Source: Flavobacterium caeni
Lineage (GTDB): Bacteria; Bacteroidota; Bacteroidia; Flavobacteriales; Flavobacteriaceae
Length of the DNA: 64,000 bases
Direction of reading: 5' to 3'
NCBI RefSeq assembly: GCF_900101895.1
Contig: NZ_FMVF01000007.1
Coordinates: 47,006-111,005, forward strand
Positions within the stretch are counted from its first letter, which is position 1. Each line of letters begins with the position of its first letter. The notes beneath the pieces were generated by a model. The model was given only the letters and a program-made list of their open reading frames with translations. It did no database searches and was not told the DNA's origin. This document shows positions 9,559-17,502 of the stretch, piece after piece. A program made the translations under genes and the position numbers.

Positions 9559-10272
9559 ATGCTTGTCAAAACCAAAGCCATTGTCATCTCGTCGCTCAAA
9601 TTCCAGGACAAGAATTTGATTGTCAAATGCTTTACGCAATCCGACGGGCTCAAATCGTATTTCGTACGCGGCGCGTTTTCATCGGGCAAATCGACGCAAA
9701 AGGCAGCCTATTTTCAGCCGCTGACGTTGCTCGAGATCGAGGCGTCGCACAAAAACAAGGGCACACTCGAGCATTTCCGCGAAGTCAAGATTTCGGCACC
9801 GTTCCATTCGATCCATTCCGATGTGGTCAAAAGCGCGATGGTGTTGTTTCTTTCCGAAATGCTGCACCATGCCATCAAAGAAGAGGAAAAAAACGAGCCG
9901 TTGTTTGCGTTTTTGGAGACGGCATTGCATTGGCTCGACCATCACGACGAGCTCGCCAATTTTCATTTGATTTTGCTGCTCGAAACCGCTAAATTTCTTG
10001 GTTTTTATCCTGATTTGTCCGACAACCACAAGCCTTTTTTTGAGATGACCGAAGGTGTATTTGCCGATGTCCAAGCGCCCAGTTCGTTGTCCGATGTCGA
10101 TTCGAATTTGCTCAAAAAACTCACCACTTTGCGTTTCGACAATGCGGCCAAGGCGTTCCATGTCTCCGAGCGGCAACGGTTGCTCAAAATCCTCGTCGAC
10201 TACTACAGCCACCACCTCGACGGGTTCCAAAAACCCAAATCGCTCGAAGTGCTGGCCGAAGTTTTTTCCTGA
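9559..10272 (+). CDS. recO: DNA repair protein RecO
   Basis: A 237-residue protein of the RecF pathway that helps load RecA on SSB-coated single-stranded DNA and anneals strands. The N-terminal OB-fold is visible as KTKAIVISSLKFQDKNLIVKCFTQSDG, followed by GAFSSGKSTQKAAYFQPLTLLEIE; the rest is the helical RecO C-terminal domain with LLLETAKFLGFYPDLSDN. The zinc-finger cysteines found in some RecO proteins are missing, as is common. It follows a hairpin repeat and precedes ileS by 111 bases. Confidence 0.94.
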   Translation: MLVKTKAIVISSLKFQDKNLIVKCFTQSDGLKSYFVRGAFSSGKSTQKAAYFQPLTLLEIEASHKNKGTLEHFREVKISAPFHSIHSDVVKSAMVLFLSEMLHHAIKEEEKNEPLFAFLETALHWLDHHDELANFHLILLLETAKFLGFYPDLSDNHKPFFEMTEGVFADVQAPSSLSDVDSNLLKKLTTLRFDNAAKAFHVSERQRLLKILVDYYSHHLDGFQKPKSLEVLAEVFS

Positions 10273-10324
10273 AAGCGTTTTCGTGCAAAAAACCACGTTT
10301 CGAAACGGTGAAAACCACCGCCGT

Positions 10325-10357
10325 TTGTCGCAACAAAACGAAAAATCACTATCTTCG
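10325..10357 (+). promoter_or_regulatory. Probable ileS promoter
   Basis: TTG (10325-10327), 22 bases, then TATCTTCG (10350-10357), one mismatch from TAnnTTTG. It lies 27 bases before the ileS ATG. Confidence 0.5.
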
Positions 10358-10383
10358 CCGATTGATTTTACAAAACGGTCCGA

Positions 10384-13300
10384 ATGAACACCAAGTTTAC
10401 AGAATACAAAGGACTTGACCTGCCTACGGTAGCGTCTGAAGTGCTTGATTTTTGGAAAAAAAACAACATATTTGAACAAAGCGTCGAAACCCGCGAAGGC
10501 GCGACGCCCTACGTCTTTTTCGAAGGCCCACCGTCGGCCAACGGTTTGCCGGGCATTCACCACGTGATGGCGCGTGCGATCAAGGATATTTTTTGCCGAT
10601 ACAAAACCCAAAAAGGTTTCCAAGTCAAAAGGAAAGCGGGTTGGGATACGCATGGTTTGCCCGTGGAATTGGGAACCGAGAAAGAACTCGGCATCACCAA
10701 GGAAGACATCGGCAAGACGATTTCGATCGAAGAATACAACGAAGCCTGCAAACGCACCGTCATGCGCTACACCGATGTGTGGAATGACCTGACCGAAAAA
10801 ATGGGTTATTGGGTCGACATGAACGATCCTTACGTGACCTACAAATCCAAATACATGGAGTCGGTTTGGTGGCTGTTGAAGCAGATTTATGACAAAGGTT
10901 TGATGTACAAAGGCTACACCATCCAGCCGTATTCGCCCAAGGCGGGCACGGGGTTGTCGTCACACGAAGTCAACCAGCCGGGCTCGTACCGCGATGTGAC
11001 CGATACGACTATCGTGGCGCAGTTCCAGGTGCTCGAAGACAACTTGATTCCGCTTGCCAAAATTTTCAACTTGGGCAATTTGACCGAAGAGACCTATTTC
11101 CTGGCCTGGACGACCACGCCTTGGACGTTGCCGTCGAATACGGCGCTCACCGTTGGGCCCAAAATCGACTATGTTTTGGTATCGACGTTCAACCAATACA
11201 CGTTCGAACCGATGAACGTGATTTTGGCCAAGCCGCTTTTGGGTAAACAATTCGGCGGCAAATACGCTGAGGTTTCAGATGTAGCCGAGCTTCAGAACTA
11301 CCGACAAGAAGACAAAAAGATTCCGTTTTACATCGTATCCGAAGCCAAAGGCCAGGATTTGGTTGGGATCAAATACCACCAATTGCTGTCGTATGCGTTG
11401 CCGTACCAGCATCCCGAGAATGCGTTCCGCGTAATTTCGGGCGATTTCGTGACGACCGAAGACGGAACCGGAATCGTACACACCGCACCGACATTTGGTG
11501 CAGACGATGCGAAGGTCGCCAAAGAGGCGTCGCCTGAAGTTCCGCCGATGCTCGTGTTGGACGAAAACGGCGTGCCCGTTCCACTGGTCGATTTGCAAGG
11601 TAAATTCACGTCGCATATGGGCGATTTGGCGGGCAAATACGTCAAGAACGAATACTACGATGCGGGAACCGCACCCGAGAAATCGGTCGATGTCGAGATT
11701 GCGATCCGTTTGAAGGAAGAAAACAAAGCCTTCAAGGTCGAGAAATACGTCCACAGTTATCCACATTCTTGGCGCACCGACGAGCCGCTGTTGTACTACC
11801 CGCTCGATTCGTGGTTCATCAAGATTTCGGACGTCAAGGACCGCATGTTCGATTTGAACGAAGAAATCAACTGGAAACCCAAAGCCACGGGCGAGGGTCG
11901 TTTCGGGAACTGGCTCAAAAATGCGAACGACTGGAATTTGTCGCGCTCGCGTTACTGGGGCATCCCGCTCCCGATTTGGCGTACCGACGACAAAACCGAA
12001 GAAATCATCATCGGATCGGTGGAACAATTGTACCATGAAATCGAACGTTCGATCGCCGCCGGATTCCAAAAGGAAAATCCGTTCAAGGGATTCGAGATCG
12101 GCAACATGTCCGAAGAAAACTACGACCTGGTCGATTTGCACAAGAATGTAGTCGATGCGATTACGCTCGTTTCACTTTCGGGCAAACCGATGACACGCGA
12201 AACCGATCTGATCGACGTGTGGTTCGATTCGGGCGCGATGCCGTACGCACAATGGCATTATCCGTTCGAAAACCAGGACAAGATCGACGGCAACAAAGAT
12301 TTCCCTGCCGATTTCATCGCCGAAGGTGTAGACCAAACGCGCGGTTGGTTTTATACGTTGCACGCGATCGGCACGTTGGTGTTCGATAAAATCGCCTACA
12401 AAAACGTCGTTTCAAACGGCTTGGTGCTCGACAAGAATGGACAAAAAATGTCCAAACGCCTCGGCAATGCGGTCGATCCATTCGAAACACTCAAGGAATA
12501 CGGCCCCGATGCGACGCGCTGGTACATGATCGCCAACGCCAATCCGTGGGACAATTTGAAATTTGACATCGAAGGCGTGGCCGAAGTGCGCCGCAAATTC
12601 TTCGGGACGTTGTATAATACGTACTCGTTCTTTGCGTTATACGCGAACATCGACGGATTCAAGTATGCCGAAGCCGAGATTCCGGTCAGCGAACGCCCCG
12701 AAATCGACCAATGGATCATTTCGGAATTGAACACGTTGGTGGCCAGCGTCGACGAGTATTACGCCGACTACGAACCCACCAAGGCCGCACGCGCCATTTC
12801 CGACTTCGTGCAGGAAAACCTCTCGAACTGGTACGTGCGTTTGTGCCGCAGACGTTTCTGGAAGGGCGACTATGCGCAAGACAAAATCGCGGCCTACCAA
12901 ACGTTGTACACCTGTTTGTTGACGGTTGCCAAATTGGGTGCCCCGATTGCGCCGTTCTTTATGGACAGCCTTTACAGAGACTTAACCAAGGCGACACATT
13001 CGGAAGATTTTGACAGCGTACATTTGGCCGAATTTCCGAAAAGTGTTGACAATTATGTTAATAAAACGTTAGAGAGCAAAATGGAGAAAGCCCAGACCAT
13101 TTCGTCGCTCGTTTTGTCGCTCCGCAAGAAGGAGATGATCAAGGTACGTCAACCGTTGCAAAAGGTAATGATTCCAGTACTTGACGCGATTCAGAAGGCT
13201 GAAATCGAGGCCATTTCAGACCTTGTAAAAGCCGAAGTAAACGTCAAGGAAATCGAACTTTTAGACGATGCATCGGGGATTTTGGTCAAGCAAATCAAGC

Positions 13301-13803
13301 CGAATTTCAAGACGTTGGGGCCGCGTTTTGGAAAGGATATGGGATTGATTTCCAAACAGATAACTGAATTTTCACCACAACAAATTTCGCAATTGGAACG
13401 CCTTGGGGTGATCAATATTGAATTATCGGGAAAAGATATAACTTTAGCATTGGCCGACGTCGAGATTACCTCGCAGGATATCGAAGGTTGGTTGGTGGCC
13501 AATTCGGGCAGCATCACAGTTGCGCTCGACATTACGATCACCGATGAACTCAAGCAAGAGGGCGTTGCGCGCGAGCTTGTCAACCGCATCCAGAACCTGA
13601 GAAAGGATTCCGGATTTGAGGTGACCGACAAGATCCGGATCAAAATGGAAGCCGACGAAAATCTGCAGAAAGCCATACTGGCCAATGCCGATTACATCAA
13701 ATCGGAAACGCTGACCGAGGCCATTGATTTTGCCGACGCCGTTCCTTCGGGCACGGAAATTGAATTCGACGACCATAGAACAAAAATATTAATTTCAAAA
13801 TAG
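10384..13803 (+). CDS. ileS: Isoleucine--tRNA ligase
   Basis: Charges tRNA-Ile with isoleucine in the cytoplasm. The 1139-residue protein is a class I synthetase: the HIGH-type motif is GIHH (residues 57-60) in PPSANGLPGIHHVMAR, the CP1 editing domain follows with AWTTTPWTLPSNTAL, the KMSKR loop is at 688-692, and the anticodon-binding helices (WYVRLCRRRFWKGDY) and a long C-terminal extension complete it. The size and the extension resemble the longer eukaryote-like IleRS class, which is often mupirocin-tolerant; that is family knowledge and not shown here. The dksA-like gene starts 7 bases after the stop. Confidence 0.98.
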   Translation: MNTKFTEYKGLDLPTVASEVLDFWKKNNIFEQSVETREGATPYVFFEGPPSANGLPGIHHVMARAIKDIFCRYKTQKGFQVKRKAGWDTHGLPVELGTEKELGITKEDIGKTISIEEYNEACKRTVMRYTDVWNDLTEKMGYWVDMNDPYVTYKSKYMESVWWLLKQIYDKGLMYKGYTIQPYSPKAGTGLSSHEVNQPGSYRDVTDTTIVAQFQVLEDNLIPLAKIFNLGNLTEETYFLAWTTTPWTLPSNTALTVGPKIDYVLVSTFNQYTFEPMNVILAKPLLGKQFGGKYAEVSDVAELQNYRQEDKKIPFYIVSEAKGQDLVGIKYHQLLSYALPYQHPENAFRVISGDFVTTEDGTGIVHTAPTFGADDAKVAKEASPEVPPMLVLDENGVPVPLVDLQGKFTSHMGDLAGKYVKNEYYDAGTAPEKSVDVEIAIRLKEENKAFKVEKYVHSYPHSWRTDEPLLYYPLDSWFIKISDVKDRMFDLNEEINWKPKATGEGRFGNWLKNANDWNLSRSRYWGIPLPIWRTDDKTEEIIIGSVEQLYHEIERSIAAGFQKENPFKGFEIGNMSEENYDLVDLHKNVVDAITLVSLSGKPMTRETDLIDVWFDSGAMPYAQWHYPFENQDKIDGNKDFPADFIAEGVDQTRGWFYTLHAIGTLVFDKIAYKNVVSNGLVLDKNGQKMSKRLGNAVDPFETLKEYGPDATRWYMIANANPWDNLKFDIEGVAEVRRKFFGTLYNTYSFFALYANIDGFKYAEAEIPVSERPEIDQWIISELNTLVASVDEYYADYEPTKAARAISDFVQENLSNWYVRLCRRRFWKGDYAQDKIAAYQTLYTCLLTVAKLGAPIAPFFMDSLYRDLTKATHSEDFDSVHLAEFPKSVDNYVNKTLESKMEKAQTISSLVLSLRKKEMIKVRQPLQKVMIPVLDAIQKAEIEAISDLVKAEVNVKEIELLDDASGILVKQIKPNFKTLGPRFGKDMGLISKQITEFSPQQISQLERLGVINIELSGKDITLALADVEITSQDIEGWLVANSGSITVALDITITDELKQEGVARELVNRIQNLRKDSGFEVTDKIRIKMEADENLQKAILANADYIKSETLTEAIDFADAVPSGTEIEFDDHRTKILISK

Positions 13804-13810
13804 GACAAAC

Positions 13811-14191
13811 ATGACCGATGAAGTAGTACGATACTCAGATGCCGATTTGGCGGAGTTCAAAGAAATTATCCTCAAAAAAATTGAGAAAGCAAAAGCCGAC
13901 CTAGATCTTATCAAAAGTGCCTATATGAACGATTTGAACAACGGAACCGACGACACGTCGCCTACCTTCAAGGCGTTCGAGGAAGGCAGCGAGACCATGT
14001 CGAAAGAAGCGAATTCGCAGCTGGCGATCCGTCAGGAAAAATTCATCCGCGATTTGAAAAATGCGTTGTTCCGCGTAGAGAACAAGACCTATGGCATTTG
14101 TAAAGTGACCGGAAAACTGATCGGCAAGGATCGTCTGAAGATCGTTCCGCATGCCACGATGAGCATCGAAGCCAAGAACTTACAGCGCTAG
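13811..14191 (+). CDS. TraR/DksA-family protein lacking zinc-finger cysteines
   Basis: A 126-residue protein with an N-terminal coiled coil (about residues 10-90, with LKKIEKAKADLDLIKSAYMN and LAIRQEKFIRDLKNALFRVE) and a C-terminal DksA-type globular part, YGICKVTGKLIGKDRLKIVP. DksA-like proteins insert their coiled coil into the secondary channel of RNA polymerase. Only Cys97 of the four zinc ligands remains; the partner position is Thr100 and the second CxxC pair is absent. Zinc-free versions are known in the superfamily. It is probably co-transcribed with ileS, as the gap is 7 bases. Confidence 0.9.
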   Translation: MTDEVVRYSDADLAEFKEIILKKIEKAKADLDLIKSAYMNDLNNGTDDTSPTFKAFEEGSETMSKEANSQLAIRQEKFIRDLKNALFRVENKTYGICKVTGKLIGKDRLKIVPHATMSIEAKNLQR

Positions 14192-14222
14192 ACGTTGAAA
14201 TTCTATCCCGAACCCTCGGGAC

Positions 14223-14272
14223 CAAATTCCAAATTCCAAACGTTCTAAGAAAGCTTTGGAATTTGGAATTTG
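14223..14272. repeat. AAATTCC-word hairpin repeat, copy 2
   Basis: Left arm CAAATTCCAAATTCCAAA, loop CGTTCTAAGAAAGC, right arm TTTGGAATTTGGAATTTG. It is nearly perfect and lies between the dksA-like gene and lspA. It may end the ileS-dksA transcript. Confidence 0.88.
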
Positions 14273-14276
14273 TTTT

Positions 14277-14310
14277 TTGGAATTTATTACGATATTAATC
14301 GCTACTTTTG
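14277..14310 (+). promoter_or_regulatory. Probable lspA promoter
   Basis: TTG (14277-14279), 23 bases, then TACTTTTG (14303-14310). The ATG of lspA is at 14329, so the leader would be only about 12 bases. Confidence 0.6.
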
Positions 14311-14328
14311 CCGACAAATTATTACAGA

Positions 14329-14970
14329 ATGTCATTACGCAAAGCCTACCTGCTCATTTTCATCCTCTTGCTCGTCGATCAGGTGGTCAAGATTTACATC
14401 AAGACCAATTTTGTGCTCGAACAGGAAGTACGCGTTTTTGATTGGTTCCGCATCGTATTCATCGAAAACGAAGGCATGGCGTGGGGAACAAAGATTCCAA
14501 ACTGGCTGGGCGGCAAACTCGCGCTGACGTTGTTTCGACTCTTGGCCGTGACGGCAATCGGATTCTGGCTTTGGGATTCGGTACAAAAAAAATATTCCAA
14601 CTACCTTATCGTATCAATCGCGCTCATCATGGCCGGTGCAGTGGGCAACATCATCGACTCGGTGTTTTACGGCGTGATTTTCAGCGACAGCCATGGGCAA
14701 CTGGCGACTTTGTTTGCCGACCAACCGTACGGCACGTGGTTCCATGGAAAAGTGGTCGACATGCTGTACTTCCCATTTATCGAAAACTACACGCTGCCCG
14801 ATTCTTTCCCGATTTGGGGCGGCAAGACCTTTACTTTTTTCAACGCCATCTTCAACATTGCCGATATGGCGATCTCTACCGGCGTGGGTATTTTGATCGT
14901 ATTCAACAAAAAGGCGTTCGCACAACCGTATGACCGAGAGGACACGGTGTTTAAGAACAATTTGGAATAG
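14329..14970 (+). CDS. lspA: Lipoprotein signal peptidase II
   Basis: Inner-membrane aspartyl protease that removes signal peptides from diacylated prolipoproteins. The 213-residue product has four hydrophobic segments, and the two catalytic aspartates are visible: Asp110 in GAVGNIID and Asp179 in FNAIFNIADM. The family's ENEGMAWG motif (FIENEGMAWG, residues 45-53) is present. The loop between the aspartates is longer than in Proteobacteria, as usual in Bacteroidota. The start at 14329 is preferred over 14308 because the promoter -7 ends at 14310. Its substrates in this window include the lipoproteins at 26058, 30237, 41081 and 60420. Confidence 0.96.
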   Translation: MSLRKAYLLIFILLLVDQVVKIYIKTNFVLEQEVRVFDWFRIVFIENEGMAWGTKIPNWLGGKLALTLFRLLAVTAIGFWLWDSVQKKYSNYLIVSIALIMAGAVGNIIDSVFYGVIFSDSHGQLATLFADQPYGTWFHGKVVDMLYFPFIENYTLPDSFPIWGGKTFTFFNAIFNIADMAISTGVGILIVFNKKAFAQPYDREDTVFKNNLE

Positions 14971-14979
14971 GAATATTAA

Positions 14980-15032
14980 ATTCCAAGCACCAAATTCCAA
15001 ATTCCAATCGTCCTAGGAAAGTTTTGGAATTT
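14980..15032. repeat. AAATTCC-word hairpin repeat, copy 3
   Basis: CAAATTCCAAATTCCAA (14991-15007), loop with CGTCCTAGGAAAG, then TTTTGGAATTTT. It separates the convergent lspA and cyclo-ligase genes and so can act as a bidirectional terminator. Confidence 0.8.
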
Positions 15033-15596
15033 TCAAAACTGATACATTTTGTTGGGCGTGACGCAATAATCGAGTTGGATGTCGCTTTCGAACACGTCTG
15101 CAATTTCCGGCACTGCTTCAAAAAATGATACGCCGATTTTGACAACATCAGGCTTACACCCGGCCAGGAATTTGTCGTAAAAGCCTTTGCCGTAGCCCAC
15201 GCGATGACCCGATTCGTCAAATGCCAGCAGCGGGACAAACACCACATCGATTTTTGAAACCGGAACTTCCAGACCGTCGACCGGCTCAGGAATGCCGTAA
15301 GCGTTGGGTTTGATTTTGGTGTTGTCGGTCAGCAAAATGTGCGTCATCTGCCGCGTTTCGAAGTCGCTGCGCGAGACGATAATTTCCTTGTCTTTTCCCG
15401 AAAGCAAATGCAACACACATTCGGTATCTACTTCGTTTTGCTCGGCAATCGGTAGAAAGACATGGAAATAGGTTTTGTCCCAAATAGGCAAGGCCAATAG
15501 TTGGTTGGCGATCGCAAGGCTTTGCTCGTCGATATCGGCGCCGGAGAGCGCCCGGCGTTTGGTTTTGTAAAGTTGGCGTAGTTGTTTTTTGTCCAT
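15033..15596 (-). CDS. 5-formyltetrahydrofolate cyclo-ligase
   Basis: Converts 5-formyl-THF to 5,10-methenyl-THF using ATP, returning stored folate to the one-carbon pool. The 187-residue protein begins MDKKQLRQLYKTKRRALSG, the usual family start, and has the C-terminal ATP-binding motif GHRVGYGKGFYDKFLAG followed by KIGVSFFEAV. An ATG 12 bases upstream (15608) is also possible. It is divergent from uvrC with 100 bases between the start codons, and convergent with lspA. Confidence 0.93.
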   Translation of the reverse strand: MDKKQLRQLYKTKRRALSGADIDEQSLAIANQLLALPIWDKTYFHVFLPIAEQNEVDTECVLHLLSGKDKEIIVSRSDFETRQMTHILLTDNTKIKPNAYGIPEPVDGLEVPVSKIDVVFVPLLAFDESGHRVGYGKGFYDKFLAGCKPDVVKIGVSFFEAVPEIADVFESDIQLDYCVTPNKMYQF

Positions 15597-15684
15597 CGGA
15601 TAACGCATTGCACCGCAAACCCAAAAGTAACCAAATTTGGCAACTCTTAACAGATTTGCCTTCGGTTTCAAAAACCAATTTAAC

Positions 15685-15692
15685 TACATTTG
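15685..15692 (+). promoter_or_regulatory. Possible uvrC -7 element
   Basis: TACATTTG (15685-15692) matches TAnnTTTG and ends only four bases before the uvrC ATG at 15697, which would give a leaderless or nearly leaderless mRNA. The -33 TTG at 15656 is further away (26 bases) than usual. Confidence 0.4.
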
Positions 15693-15696
15693 TTTT

Positions 15697-17502
15697 ATGC
15701 AAAATCCGTCGCTCGAACTCCAACTGCAAACGCTTCCGGACAGCCCTGGCGTATACCAGTATTATGACAAGGACGACAAATTGCTGTACGTGGGCAAGGC
15801 GAAAAACCTCAAAAAGCGCGTGCTTTCCTATTTCAACAAAGTACACGAGGTAGGCCGTACACGGGTGATGGTCAAGAAAATCGTGACCATCAAACACATT
15901 GTCGTGCAAAGCGAATCCGATGCGCTGCTGCTCGAAAACAACCTGATCAAGAAACACCAGCCGCGTTACAATGTATTGTTGCGCGACGACAAGACCTATC
16001 CGTGGATTTGCATCAAGAACGAACCGTTTTCGCGCATTTTTTCGACGCGGCGCATGATCAAGGACGGCTCGGAGTATTTTGGGCCGTATACGAATTTCAA
16101 GACCATCCACACCATCCTCGACATGATCAAGGAGTTGTATCCGCTGCGCACGTGCAATTATGATTTGACCGAGCGCAACATTCAAAACGGCAAGTTCAAG
16201 GTGTGTCTCGAGTACCACATCGGCAATTGCAAAGGTCCGTGCGAAGGGTATGAAACGCTCACGAATTACCAGGATCACGTGGACCAAATCCGCGAGATAC
16301 TGAAGGGCAATTTCAAAGACAGCTTGCGCGCGTTCAAAAAGCAGATGCAACAATTTGCCGCCGATATGGAGTTCGAGAAGGCCCAAATCGTCAAGACCAA
16401 GATCGAGGCGCTCGAAAATTACCAGTCGCGCTCGATGGTGGCCAACCCCAAGATCACCAATGTGGATGTGTTTTCGATTGTATCGGACGAAGGCGCGGCC
16501 TACATCAATTTTCTGCAAATCTCACACGGTTCGGTGATCAGATCGCACACGTTGGAGCTCAAGAAAAAACTCGATGAAACCGATGAAGAACTGCTCCAGC
16601 TGGGCGTGGTCGAAATCATCGGGCGGTTCCAATTGAAGCCCAAAGAAGTCATTCTGCCGTTCGAAATCGATTTGGGCGAACACATCAAAGTAACGGTCCC
16701 GCAACTCGGCGACAAAAAGCAAATTTTGGAACTGTCGGTACGCAACGCCAAGTATTTCAGGATGGACCAGCTCAAACAAATGCAAATCGTCGATCCCGAA
16801 CGACACACCAACCGCATCATGGCGCAGATGAAAAAAGATTTGCGTTTGCCCGAAGAGCCGCGCCACATCGAATGTTTCGACAACTCGAACATCCAGGGAA
16901 CGCATCCGGTGTCGGCCTGCGTGGTGTTCAAGGACGGCAAGCCGAGCAAAAAAGACTACCGCCATTTCAACGTCAAGACCGTCGAAGGCCCGAACGATTT
17001 TGCGTCGATGGAAGAAGTCGTTTTCAGAAGATACAAACGGTTGCTCGACGAAAACGAGCCGCTCCCGCAACTGGTCATCATCGACGGTGGCAAAGGACAA
17101 TTGTCGGCGGCGCTCAAAAGTTTCGATACACTCGGAATTCGTGGCAAGGTGGCCATTGTCGGCATCGCCAAGCGGCTCGAGGAATTGTTTTATCCGAACG
17201 ATCCGGTGCCGTTGTACCTCGACAAAAAATCTGAAACACTCAAAATCATCCAACAGCTGCGCAACGAAGCGCACCGTTTTGGCATCACTTTTCACCGCGA
17301 CAAGCGTAGCAAATCGGCGCTTAATTCGTCGATCGAATCGATTCCCGGGATTGGCGAAAAGACGATGCAAACGCTCATCAAGCAATTTAAATCGGTGAAA
17401 CGCTTGAAAATGGCGACACAAGACGAGATTTCGGCAGTGATCGGGCTTTCAAAAGCCAAAAAAATTACCGAATTTTACCACAACCAAAAAACAGATTCAT
17501 GA
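15697..17502 (+). CDS. uvrC: UvrABC excinuclease subunit C
   Basis: Makes both incisions in nucleotide excision repair. The 601-residue product begins MQNPSLELQL; the GIY-YIG nuclease (PGVYQYYDKDDKLLYVGKAK, about residues 16-35) comes first, then the UvrB-binding UVR motif (DMEFEKAQIVKTKIEAL), the RNase H-like second nuclease (HIECFDNSNIQGTHPVSACV) and two helix-hairpin-helix motifs near the end (SIPGIGEKTMQTLIKQFKSV, DEISAVIGLSKAKKI). An in-frame ATG at 15637 lies before the -7 element and was not used. The stop overlaps the start of the patatin gene by four bases. Confidence 0.97.
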   Translation: MQNPSLELQLQTLPDSPGVYQYYDKDDKLLYVGKAKNLKKRVLSYFNKVHEVGRTRVMVKKIVTIKHIVVQSESDALLLENNLIKKHQPRYNVLLRDDKTYPWICIKNEPFSRIFSTRRMIKDGSEYFGPYTNFKTIHTILDMIKELYPLRTCNYDLTERNIQNGKFKVCLEYHIGNCKGPCEGYETLTNYQDHVDQIREILKGNFKDSLRAFKKQMQQFAADMEFEKAQIVKTKIEALENYQSRSMVANPKITNVDVFSIVSDEGAAYINFLQISHGSVIRSHTLELKKKLDETDEELLQLGVVEIIGRFQLKPKEVILPFEIDLGEHIKVTVPQLGDKKQILELSVRNAKYFRMDQLKQMQIVDPERHTNRIMAQMKKDLRLPEEPRHIECFDNSNIQGTHPVSACVVFKDGKPSKKDYRHFNVKTVEGPNDFASMEEVVFRRYKRLLDENEPLPQLVIIDGGKGQLSAALKSFDTLGIRGKVAIVGIAKRLEELFYPNDPVPLYLDKKSETLKIIQQLRNEAHRFGITFHRDKRSKSALNSSIESIPGIGEKTMQTLIKQFKSVKRLKMATQDEISAVIGLSKAKKITEFYHNQKTDS

